Below are positions 16,462 to 23,786 of a stretch of 48,620 nt of DNA, piece by piece. Location of the stretch: contig NZ_CVSO01000034.1 of NCBI RefSeq assembly GCF_001180105.1, positions 1-48,620 on the forward strand. Reading direction: 5' to 3'. Position numbers and translations under genes: made by a program. This stretch comes from Candidatus Pelagibacter communis. GTDB lineage: Bacteria; Pseudomonadota; Alphaproteobacteria; Pelagibacterales; Pelagibacteraceae. Under the pieces are notes generated by a model. It did no database searches. It was given only the letters and a program-made list of their open reading frames with translations, and was not told the origin of the DNA. Position 1 is the stretch's first letter. The number at the start of each line of letters is the position of its first letter.

Positions 16462-16986
16462 TTATTTATGTTTTTTTCTCCATTCCCAAGGCATCACAAA
16501 TTTTCCAGCCCACAAACCTTTTTTTTCTTTTTTTGCATCATTTTCACTAATGATATATTTTTTTGAGTATTTTCTATAAGCAACAGCTAAACCATTTCTT
16601 ACTAACCAAGAATTAATGTCACGTTTTTTCTTAAAACAAATAGCTACTACTCTATTGTATCTATCCAAAGATTTTTTTTTACATACTATTATTTCATTTT
16701 TAATAAAATTATCCAATAAATTGGTTGCTTTAAGACCGCACTCGTAATCTTTAAAAAATGTGACTACGCTTAAACTCAACCAAGGCTTAGAACATAATTG
16801 ATTATTTTCAGGTGCATCTATACCGTAAAGTCTAATTTTAGTTCCTTTTATTCTAATTGTATCACCATCAATTACTTTTGCATATCCTGATATTTCCTCT
16901 GAATAAGAATTGGTTTTGGAAAAAAAAATTATTAATAAAATTAAATATATAATTTTATTCTTTATTGGTTTTAAATAGGATTTCAT
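16462..16986 (-). CDS. Secreted thermonuclease-family (SNase-like) nuclease
   Basis: This is a 174-residue protein with a signal peptide or N-terminal anchor (residues 10-28, ending before YSEEISG) and a staphylococcal-nuclease OB-fold. GYAKVIDGDTIRIKGTKIRL followed by YGIDAPE is the hallmark: the Asp in GDT and the later Arg/Glu pair are active-site elements. DRYNRVVAICF and NSWLVRNGLAVAYRKYS are also family motifs. It would hydrolyse DNA or RNA in the periplasm, possibly for nutrient scavenging. Its start overlaps the end of the VanZ-like gene upstream by 32 bases, so the pair is probably cotranscribed. Confidence 0.85.
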   Translation of the reverse strand: MKSYLKPIKNKIIYLILLIIFFSKTNSYSEEISGYAKVIDGDTIRIKGTKIRLYGIDAPENNQLCSKPWLSLSVVTFFKDYECGLKATNLLDNFIKNEIIVCKKKSLDRYNRVVAICFKKKRDINSWLVRNGLAVAYRKYSKKYIISENDAKKEKKGLWAGKFVMPWEWRKKHK

Positions 16987-17347
16987 AAAATTTGTAAATC
17001 AAAAAAGGTATTATTACACCCAGTAAGTTACCATTTAGATCACCTGTTTGAAAGCTGCGATTTGGTATGACCAAATGGAAAAGTTCAAGGACTATGGATA
17101 AACAAACCAAATATACAAATAATCTTTTTTTTGTTTTAAAGGCGAAAAGACCAAGAATTGAAATCAGAGAAAAAGCGTAAATGTGATTTGAGGATATTTG
17201 AAATAAATCTCTTGAGATTTGAGGTTGGTTACTAAAATCATTGTATAAAACGAAACCTAATATGCTACCTGGATATAGGTATAAAATTATTAAACATATA
17301 TTAGATAATTTGAAAATTAATTGAAGATTATTTGTAAAAATTTTCAT
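16955..17347 (-). CDS. VanZ-like family membrane protein
   Basis: This is a 130-residue protein with four predicted membrane helices (about 12-32, 50-66, 71-92 and 105-120). The family signature is visible as ELFHLVIPNRSFQTGDLNGN followed by LLGV (about 87-110): a helix with E and H, then P-x-R and D-x-x-x-N in the next loop. VanZ relatives are small inner-membrane proteins; the first was found with glycopeptide resistance, but the biochemical role is not established. It is followed by the overlapping SNase gene and is divergent from gpmA. Confidence 0.75.
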   Translation of the reverse strand: MKIFTNNLQLIFKLSNICLIILYLYPGSILGFVLYNDFSNQPQISRDLFQISSNHIYAFSLISILGLFAFKTKKRLFVYLVCLSIVLELFHLVIPNRSFQTGDLNGNLLGVIIPFLIYKFYEILFKTNKE

Positions 17348-17392
17348 TAATTCTATTTATTTTATTTATTAATTAATATATCAAATATTTCA

Positions 17393-18112
17393 ATGAAGCA
17401 TCTTATTCTTATAAGACATGGACAAAGTGAGTGGAACCAGCAAAAAAGATTTACTGGTTGGGTCGATGTCGCATTAACAGATAAAGGTAGAGCTGAGGCT
17501 AAAAAAGCTGGTGAATTAATAAAAGAGAAAAAAATTAAACTTGATTCTTTTTATAGCTCCTACCAAAAAAGGGCAAATGATACTCTTAAAATTGTAATGA
17601 AAGAATTAAATGAAGATGAAAACTTGATTACAAAAAAATGGCAATTAAATGAAAGACATTATGGAGAGCTAACAGGTTTAAATAAAGAAGATATGAAAAA
17701 AAAATATGGAGAAGAGAAAATCCATCAATTTAGAAGATCATGGGATGTCAAACCTGGGGCTTTAGATAGGAAAAGCCCTTACCATCCGCTCAATATAGAA
17801 ACTTATAAGGATATTCCTGTGTCTGATATTCCAGATACTGAGTCTTTAAAAGATACCCATAAACGAGTAGTGGATTGTTATAATGATTTAATCTTTAAAG
17901 ATCTTCAAAATGGTAAGGGAGTATGCATCTCAGCCCATGGAAATTCTCTAAGGGCTCTATGTAAGTATCTTTTTAAAATCAATGAGAGGGAAATTTCTAA
18001 AATGGAAATACCAACCGCAAATCCTCTTTTAATAATTTTTGAGGACAATCTTCAAATTTCATCAGTAACATATCTTGACCAAGAAAGAGCTAAAAATTTA
18101 GTTGCTTTTTAG
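17393..18112 (+). CDS. gpmA: 2,3-bisphosphoglycerate-dependent phosphoglycerate mutase
   Basis: This 239-residue cytoplasmic enzyme interconverts 3- and 2-phosphoglycerate in glycolysis and gluconeogenesis. The phosphohistidine is His9 in LIRHGQSEWN. The second histidine is His182 in ISAHGNSLRAL. WQLNERHYGELTGLNKEDM and RRSWDVKPGALDR are specific to the dPGM subfamily rather than to general histidine phosphatases. The gene is convergent with murU, overlapping it by 15 bases, and divergent from the VanZ-like gene. Confidence 0.95.
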   Translation: MKHLILIRHGQSEWNQQKRFTGWVDVALTDKGRAEAKKAGELIKEKKIKLDSFYSSYQKRANDTLKIVMKELNEDENLITKKWQLNERHYGELTGLNKEDMKKKYGEEKIHQFRRSWDVKPGALDRKSPYHPLNIETYKDIPVSDIPDTESLKDTHKRVVDCYNDLIFKDLQNGKGVCISAHGNSLRALCKYLFKINEREISKMEIPTANPLLIIFEDNLQISSVTYLDQERAKNLVAF

Positions 18113-18793
18113 AAGTTTATTATAAATATCATAATTAGTAACATGTTTAAAGTTCACTTTACTTTCAAAACCCATCAATTCATTTCTTGATAATAAATCA
18201 TTCCACACCTCCGACATTGGGAAAGATTTATTATTAAATTTTTTAAATATTTTCTTTTCTAATATCTGACATCCTGTGAAAATAAAATTTAAGGGCTTTG
18301 TTTTGTTAAGCTTGTCCGCTTCAAGATTAAAGTCTCCTATCAAATTTTGATCGAAGCTTTTATCCTTATTTACCACTAATAAAATATTTTTTGAATTTGA
18401 GTTAAAAAACTGATTTTCCATTTCTAAGATTTCATCAATATAATTTTCGTTCCATAAAGTATCTGGATTTAAGGTTAAAAAATATTCATTATTGTTTTGC
18501 ATGGTCATATTTAAAATTCCTCCGCCAGTATTGAGAATTTCAGGGACTTCCTCGAATAATTCTATATCAACATCAAAGTTTTTTTTTTCAATAAAATTTT
18601 TAAGCTGATCTCGTTTATAATGGGTGTTTATCAGAACTTTCTTGAGATTTAATTTTTTTACAAGTTTAATAGTTTTTTCAAGGATAGTTTCATTTCCAAT
18701 TTCCACAAGAGGTTTTGGAATTTCTTTTGTAATTGGGGATAATCTTTTTCCAAAACCAGCACCTAGTATCACCGCAACCTCGATTTTTTTCAT
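18098..18793 (-). CDS. murU: Nucleotidyltransferase, probable N-acetylmuramate-1-phosphate uridylyltransferase
   Basis: This is a 231-residue sugar-phosphate nucleotidyltransferase. The nucleotide-binding signature LGAGFGKRLSPITKEIPKPL is at residues 10-29. INTHYKRDQLKNFIE and the Mg-binding stretch LTLNPDTLWNE (where MurU/GlmU have a D-x-D/NxD) follow. The gene lies 11 bases after an AmgK-type kinase and downstream of tsaE, the order known for the AmgK-MurU peptidoglycan salvage route, which makes UDP-MurNAc directly from MurNAc. On sequence alone a mannose-1-phosphate guanylyltransferase would be possible; the neighbour decides in favour of MurU. Confidence 0.8.
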   Translation of the reverse strand: MKKIEVAVILGAGFGKRLSPITKEIPKPLVEIGNETILEKTIKLVKKLNLKKVLINTHYKRDQLKNFIEKKNFDVDIELFEEVPEILNTGGGILNMTMQNNNEYFLTLNPDTLWNENYIDEILEMENQFFNSNSKNILLVVNKDKSFDQNLIGDFNLEADKLNKTKPLNFIFTGCQILEKKIFKKFNNKSFPMSEVWNDLLSRNELMGFESKVNFKHVTNYDIYNKLLKSN

Positions 18794-18804
18794 ACAATCA
18801 AATC

Positions 18805-19734
18805 TTATATAAATTTATTATTATTTAAAATTAATCTTAACTCATCAAATACTTTTCCATTTTTAGTTCTTAATTTAATAAGACTCCATGTATAAGGAAT
18901 GTATTTAAGATATCTTTTTTTACCATCTCTTTTTGCAAGTCTTGAAAAAATTCCAAGAATCTTAAAATTTCTTAATACAGATAAAATTAAAAAGTCATTT
19001 TCGAATTTTTTAAGATCTCTATTTAAGAATTTTTTTGTAAAATGATTAAACATTTTTTTTTTAAAACTATTTGATGTTTTAAGTCTTACATCATCAATTA
19101 ATGAAGCAAGATCATAAGTTGGGTTTCCAATGACTGCATCTTGACTATCTATTAAATGAAATTTTTTTTGTTTAAGCATTATATTTGAAACATGGAAATC
19201 TCTATGGACAAATACATTATCAGGTAATTTAATTGCCTTTGATAACCTAAAAAAAATATTCTTAAATTTTTTTTTAAATTTATTCAATTTTTTCTTGCTT
19301 AATTTTCTGGGCAGATACCACTCGTTAAATAAATAAGCTTCTTTTAAGAGTTTATCTTTTGAATACCTTGTCATCTTATATTTCCTACCTGTAAAATCTT
19401 TATTATAAAATTTTTTTATTTTTTGAACTTTAAATAATAAATCTAATACTTTCATAAAAATATTTTTTTTGTTTTTTCTATTATTAAGAAGTTTAAATAA
19501 TGTTGTATCCCCCAAATCATTGACCTCTATAAAGTTTTGTTTGTAATTGTTTTTTAACATTTTAGGAGCATTAATACCCCCTGAATTTAGTATTTTATTT
19601 ATTACATCATAGATTAGTAAATTTTTTTTTTTATTTTTTTTGGAAAAAATTATTATAGAATTTTTTGATCTATAAAATTTTCTTTCTGAAGCATCCCCTT
19701 CCAATTTAGTTACTTTTTTATTATTAAGCTTCAT
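18805..19734 (-). CDS. amgK: Sugar kinase of the aminoglycoside-phosphotransferase fold, probable anomeric MurNAc/GlcNAc kinase
   Basis: This 309-residue protein has the APH/choline-kinase fold. The catalytic loop HRDFHVSN (177-184) and the metal-binding LIDSQDAVIGNPTYDLASL (Asp196 region) are plain. The N-terminal lobe carries LEGDASERKFYR, matching the G-x-x-S-x-R-x-Y/F motif of AmgK homologues. It would phosphorylate MurNAc and GlcNAc at C1 in the cytoplasm for MurU. Its start overlaps the tsaE stop by four bases. The protein is unusually lysine-rich, as expected from low GC. Confidence 0.82.
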   Translation of the reverse strand: MKLNNKKVTKLEGDASERKFYRSKNSIIIFSKKNKKKNLLIYDVINKILNSGGINAPKMLKNNYKQNFIEVNDLGDTTLFKLLNNRKNKKNIFMKVLDLLFKVQKIKKFYNKDFTGRKYKMTRYSKDKLLKEAYLFNEWYLPRKLSKKKLNKFKKKFKNIFFRLSKAIKLPDNVFVHRDFHVSNIMLKQKKFHLIDSQDAVIGNPTYDLASLIDDVRLKTSNSFKKKMFNHFTKKFLNRDLKKFENDFLILSVLRNFKILGIFSRLAKRDGKKRYLKYIPYTWSLIKLRTKNGKVFDELRLILNNNKFI

Positions 19735-20186
19735 TTTTTTCCAAAAAATTTAATTTTTAATAGCCTTGAATTATAATTATCAAAATATTTGAAATAAATT
19801 TCTATCCTTTTTTTTGGTTTAAAATGAACTTTTTCTGGCCATTCAATTATTGTAATCACATCGTCATCTTCAAAAAGACCTATATTTAAACATTCTTCCT
19901 TTTTTTTTAATCTATACAAATCAAAATGTTGTATTCTTTTTTTTTTGATACGGTACTCATAAACTATATTAAATGTTGGGCTTGGTATTTCTGTTATTTT
20001 GGTTTTTTCATTTTTTTGTAAGTTGTTAATTAAATATTTTACAAATGTAGTTTTACCGACTCCAAGTTCTCCGTATAAAAAAATTGTTTTGAATTTTTTA
20101 ATAAATTTTGATGTTTTCTCAGAAAATCTTTTTAATTCAATTTCTTTAGAGATTTTTATATTGCTACGATTAGTAGCGGTAAGCAT
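19731..20186 (-). CDS. tsaE: tRNA threonylcarbamoyladenosine biosynthesis ATPase
   Basis: TsaE is the small ATPase that works with TsaB, TsaC and TsaD to make t6A37 in ANN-decoding tRNAs. The 151-residue protein has the Walker A motif GELGVGKTT at 39-47, then [10 protein letters not shown], the FDLYRL motif and IIEWPEKV, all diagnostic of the family. The start ATG at 20186 lies within the last codons of ahcY (17-base overlap), which suggests translational coupling. The upstream order chvI-chvG-ahcY and downstream amgK-murU continue the same strand. Confidence 0.92.
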   Translation of the reverse strand: MLTATNRSNIKISKEIELKRFSEKTSKFIKKFKTIFLYGELGVGKTTFVKYLINNLQKNEKTKITEIPSPTFNIVYEYRIKKKRIQHFDLYRLKKKEECLNIGLFEDDDVITIIEWPEKVHFKPKKRIEIYFKYFDNYNSRLLKIKFFGKK

Positions 20187-21456
20187 CTGGCTTATATGGT
20201 CCTTCTGGTTTTACGCTAATGTAATCTGCCTGATCTTTTGACAATTTTGTTAACTTTGCACCCACTTTCTCTAAGTGTAACATAGCTACTTTTTCATCAA
20301 GATGTTTTGGTAAAACGTAAACCTTTTTTTCATATTTAGAAGAATTATTCCAAAGTTCTATTTGAGCAGTGACTTGATTTGTAAAAGATGCACTCATTAC
20401 AAAACTTGGGTGACCTGTTGCACATCCAAGATTCACAAGTCTGCCTTCAGCTAATAGAATAATTCTTTTTTTGCTTGGTAATTCAATTTCGTGCACTTGT
20501 GGTTTAATCTCATCCCACTTGTAATTTTTTAATGCTTCGACTTGAATTTCATTATCAAAGTGTCCGATATTACATAATATCGCCCTATCCTTCATATCTC
20601 TCATATGATCTGCTGTTATAATATCTTTGTTGCCTGTAGCGGTTACCACTATGTCAGCTTCTTTAATCATTTCATCCATTAAAACTACTTCATAACCTTC
20701 CATCGCTGCCTGTAACGCACATATTGGGTCAGTCTCAGTAATCATAACTCTTGCTCCTGATTGCCTCAATGATGCTGCACTACCTTTACCCACATCACCA
20801 AATCCTGCAACAATTGCCACTTTACCTGACATCATCACATCTGTAGCTCTTTTAATTCCGTCAACCAAACTTTCCCTACATCCATATAAATTATCAAATT
20901 TTGATTTTGTCACTGAGTCATTAACATTTATTGCTGGCACTAATAATGTCCCTTCGCTCTCCATTTTTTTTAATGCTAAAACACCTGTTGTCGTCTCTTC
21001 TGATAAACCTTTTATATCTTTCATTAAATGTTTATAATCTTTATGCATTAGAGCTGTTAAGTCACCACCATCATCTAAAATCATATTTGGCTTCCAATCT
21101 TTTTTACCTTCGATTGTTTGCTTTACACACCACCAATACTCTTCCTCTGTTTCACCTTTCCAAGCAAACACAGGTATTCCAGCTTTTGCTATCGCTGCAG
21201 CGGCATGATCTTGCGTTGAAAAAATATTGCATGATGACCATCTACACTCTGCACCAAGAGCTACTAATGTCTCAATAAGAACAGCAGTTTGAATTGTCAT
21301 ATGCAGACAACCTAAAATTCTAGCTCCTTTTAAAGGAAACTTTCCTATGTATTCTTTTCTTAATGCCATAAGTCCTGGCATTTCTGTTTCAGCGAGAGAA
21401 ATTTCTTTTCTACCGAACTCAGCTAGCTTAATATCTTTTACTTTATAATCACTCAT
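20170..21456 (-). CDS. ahcY: Adenosylhomocysteinase
   Basis: This 428-residue NAD-dependent enzyme hydrolyses S-adenosylhomocysteine to homocysteine and adenosine, relieving product inhibition of methyltransferases. [27 protein letters not shown], the NAD-binding [10 protein letters not shown] and the C-terminal [13 protein letters not shown] are textbook family features. The gene is 42 bases after chvG, and that short leader is too small for a SAH or SAM riboswitch. Its 3' end overlaps tsaE. It connects functionally with metX-metW (under SAM-II control) elsewhere in the window. Confidence 0.97.
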   Translation of the reverse strand: MSDYKVKDIKLAEFGRKEISLAETEMPGLMALRKEYIGKFPLKGARILGCLHMTIQTAVLIETLVALGAECRWSSCNIFSTQDHAAAAIAKAGIPVFAWKGETEEEYWWCVKQTIEGKKDWKPNMILDDGGDLTALMHKDYKHLMKDIKGLSEETTTGVLALKKMESEGTLLVPAINVNDSVTKSKFDNLYGCRESLVDGIKRATDVMMSGKVAIVAGFGDVGKGSAASLRQSGARVMITETDPICALQAAMEGYEVVLMDEMIKEADIVVTATGNKDIITADHMRDMKDRAILCNIGHFDNEIQVEALKNYKWDEIKPQVHEIELPSKKRIILLAEGRLVNLGCATGHPSFVMSASFTNQVTAQIELWNNSSKYEKKVYVLPKHLDEKVAMLHLEKVGAKLTKLSKDQADYISVKPEGPYKPDAYRY

Positions 21457-21498
21457 TTTCGCAAATCTTTTACATTAAAGGATAATTTATTCAATATA

Positions 21499-23037
21499 TC
21501 AATTTAATTTTGGGAAAATAATTTCTACTTTTGCTCCCTTTTTATTAACATTATTTGATGCGATCACTTGACCCCCATGGAGATCGACTAGATTTTTAAC
21601 AATATTCAATCCTAATCCAGAATGTTCACCAAATTTATCTGGTCTATTGCTATAAAATCTTTTAAAAATTTTATCCGTATTTTTTTCTTTAAAACCAATT
21701 CCTTCATCAATTACGCTAAGAGAAATTTTTCCATCTTTTTTCTGCGAAAGTTTAACTACAATATTCTGATTATCTTTGCTAAACGAAATAGAATTTTCAA
21801 GGAGGTTTGCTAAAACTTGTTCGATCCTATTTTCAATACCTTTGATATTAAACTTTTCGCCAGAATTTTTAAACTGTAAATCAATGTTAATTCCACGTTT
21901 TGTATTGTATATTGCGTTAAAATCATCAACGACTGAATCTGCAATTTTTTTTAAGTCTAAAATTTTCATACTTTCCTTAGTAATTGCAACTTCATCTTTA
22001 AGCATTTGAGAATAATCTGTTATTAATCTTTCAATTCTTTCTACATCGTGTGTCAAAATCTTTGTCAATTTTTCCTTCTCAACGTTATTATTTGTGACCT
22101 CTAATATTTCAGATGCACTCTTAAGTGAAGCTAAAGGATTTCTAATTTCATGAACTAAATCTGTGGAGAAGTTTTCAGCTGTATTAACTCGTTTTTGTAA
22201 TTCATTTGTCATTTCATCAAGAGATAATGATAAAGTACCCAATTCATCATTTCGTTTTATTAAACTCTTAATATCTATTTTCTTTTTGCTCTTCTCTTTA
22301 ATATTTTCAGTATAATTAACAAGATTTTTGATTGGTTTTAAAAAATATCTATTTAAAACTAATGAAAAAATAAAAATTACGATTGCGATTAATATTGCTG
22401 TACGAATTACAAAAGTTTTTCTTTCATTTATAGCTGTTTTAACATCATTAGCATTTTGGGTTATGAAAATATATCCGACATTTTCATCATCGATTAAAAC
22501 ATTCTTAATTGTTGATAATTTAAATTTATTATAAGTTTCATTTGTAAAAGTAACAGGCTTACCATAGTCATCGGAAACTGAATATTCCTGAAGTCTTTTT
22601 TCAAATTCATCATTTTTTTTTGTATCAATTAATTCTTCGGTAGTTTTTTCTTTATCTTGGTTATTTAGTAAATCAAATTCAACTATTTCAATTCTTGACG
22701 AAAAGGATCTTGGATCAAGATCAAGTGTATCTGTATCCGCCAAAATTTCAAATGAATCATTAAAAAAAACAACTCTATCAAGATTTTGAAATAAAAATCT
22801 TGTCGACAATAAAAATTTTTTTACCTCATTTTTTTCAAATTCAACATTAAGTCTATTCAGATTATTAATTGTATTATTTATAACCTCAATTTGGAGGGAC
22901 GTTTTTTTTTTAATAAGGTTTGGTTGAACATAATTAAGGTAGATTATTGTTAACGTACCAATAAATATAAAAATCAAAAGATTTATAAATAAAAATTTTT
23001 TAAGAATAGAGAGATTTTTGATTAGTGAAGAAAACAT
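21499..23037 (-). CDS. chvG: Sensor histidine kinase, ChvG/EnvZ type
   Basis: This is a 512-residue membrane sensor kinase with TM1 near 15-35, a periplasmic domain of about 170 residues, TM2 near 208-228 and HAMP to about 281. The dimerisation helix carries phospho-acceptor His296 in LVHEIRNPLASLK, and the HATPase domain has NRIEQVLANLLEN, DEGIGF and GLGLNIVKNLVDLHGG. In Rhizobiales ChvG senses acidity and envelope stress. The start overlaps the stop of chvI by one base, and ahcY follows after 42 bases. The pair may be what SAR11 genome papers list as EnvZ/OmpR. Confidence 0.9.
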   Translation of the reverse strand: MFSSLIKNLSILKKFLFINLLIFIFIGTLTIIYLNYVQPNLIKKKTSLQIEVINNTINNLNRLNVEFEKNEVKKFLLSTRFLFQNLDRVVFFNDSFEILADTDTLDLDPRSFSSRIEIVEFDLLNNQDKEKTTEELIDTKKNDEFEKRLQEYSVSDDYGKPVTFTNETYNKFKLSTIKNVLIDDENVGYIFITQNANDVKTAINERKTFVIRTAILIAIVIFIFSLVLNRYFLKPIKNLVNYTENIKEKSKKKIDIKSLIKRNDELGTLSLSLDEMTNELQKRVNTAENFSTDLVHEIRNPLASLKSASEILEVTNNNVEKEKLTKILTHDVERIERLITDYSQMLKDEVAITKESMKILDLKKIADSVVDDFNAIYNTKRGINIDLQFKNSGEKFNIKGIENRIEQVLANLLENSISFSKDNQNIVVKLSQKKDGKISLSVIDEGIGFKEKNTDKIFKRFYSNRPDKFGEHSGLGLNIVKNLVDLHGGQVIASNNVNKKGAKVEIIFPKLN

Positions 23038-23735
23038 TAATTAACATTCCACCTATAACCACTTCCATATCTGGTTTCTATTGCGGAAAAACTCGAGTCA
23101 ATTTTTTTAAATTTTTTTCTAATTCTTTTAACGTGACTATCAATAGTTCTATCCTCGATATCAGTATCTTCCCTATAAGCAATATCCATCAATTGTGCTC
23201 TTTCTTTAATTATCCCCGGCCTTTTAGCAAGTTCTTGGACAATTAAAAATTCCGTTGTTGTCAATTTATCTGGCAACTGTTTTCCGTCCCATTCACACTC
23301 AAGTTGTGAGGGGTCTAATTTGAGTTTGCCATGAGTAATAATGTTTTTACTATCATCTACACTAATATTTTTTTTTCTTAGTTGAACCCTAATTCTCTCA
23401 ACTAAAACTTTTATTGAAAAACCACCAGATTTTTTAACAAAGTCATCTGCTCCTAACTTTAAACCCAAAAGTTCATCTACTTCCTCGTCTTTTGAGGTTA
23501 AAAAAATTACTGGTAATGAACTTTTTTTTCTTAATTTTTTTAGTAACTCCTCCCCATCCATTTTAGGCATTTTAATATCAATAATTGCTAAATCTGGAGG
23601 TGTTCTTGTTAATCCTATAAGTGCACTCTCTCCATCTAAATAGGTTTGAACTTTAAAACCTTCTTTTTCTAAGGCAATACTTAAGCTGGTAAGTATATTT
23701 CTATCATCATCTATTAGTGCAATTGTTTGTGTCAT
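23037..23735 (-). CDS. chvI: OmpR-family response regulator, ChvI type
   Basis: This is a 232-residue response regulator. The receiver domain (1-120) has the acidic pocket Asp10-Asp11, phospho-acceptor Asp53 in [10 protein letters not shown] and the switch threonine in FLTSKDEE. The winged-helix DNA-binding domain (about 135-230) ends YGSGYRWN. The opening [20 protein letters not shown] is closest to rhizobial ChvI. The conserved Lys-Pro that ends strand beta5 is altered: the sequence reads [11 protein letters not shown] where ChvI has DDFITKPFS, so lysine stays and proline is replaced by Ser-Gly-Gly. It starts 51 bases after the polA stop. Confidence 0.9.
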   Translation of the reverse strand: MTQTIALIDDDRNILTSLSIALEKEGFKVQTYLDGESALIGLTRTPPDLAIIDIKMPKMDGEELLKKLRKKSSLPVIFLTSKDEEVDELLGLKLGADDFVKKSGGFSIKVLVERIRVQLRKKNISVDDSKNIITHGKLKLDPSQLECEWDGKQLPDKLTTTEFLIVQELAKRPGIIKERAQLMDIAYREDTDIEDRTIDSHVKRIRKKFKKIDSSFSAIETRYGSGYRWNVN

Positions 23736-23752
23736 AGCCTAATATAAAAATA

Positions 23753-23771
23753 CTAAATTGTCCCAATTTAG
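23753..23771 (-). terminator. Hairpin between polA and chvI
   Basis: CTAAATTG (23753-23760) pairs perfectly with CAATTTAG (23764-23771). On the minus strand the stem is followed by TATTTTTATATT. It lies between the end of polA and the start of chvI and is a plausible weak intrinsic terminator for polA. An operator-like dyad for chvI is the alternative. Confidence 0.5.
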
Positions 23772-23786
23772 ACAATACACTAATAT

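Noticed and set aside
20931..21278. 115-residue open frame antisense to ahcY
   Set aside because: Lies wholly within the strongly conserved ahcY gene on the other strand, has low-complexity Leu/His composition and no family motif; similar antisense frames in acrB, polA, trkH and others were dismissed for the same reason.
21457..21498. SAH or SAM riboswitch before ahcY
   Set aside because: The gap to chvG is only 42 bases and has no fitting stem or pseudoknot.
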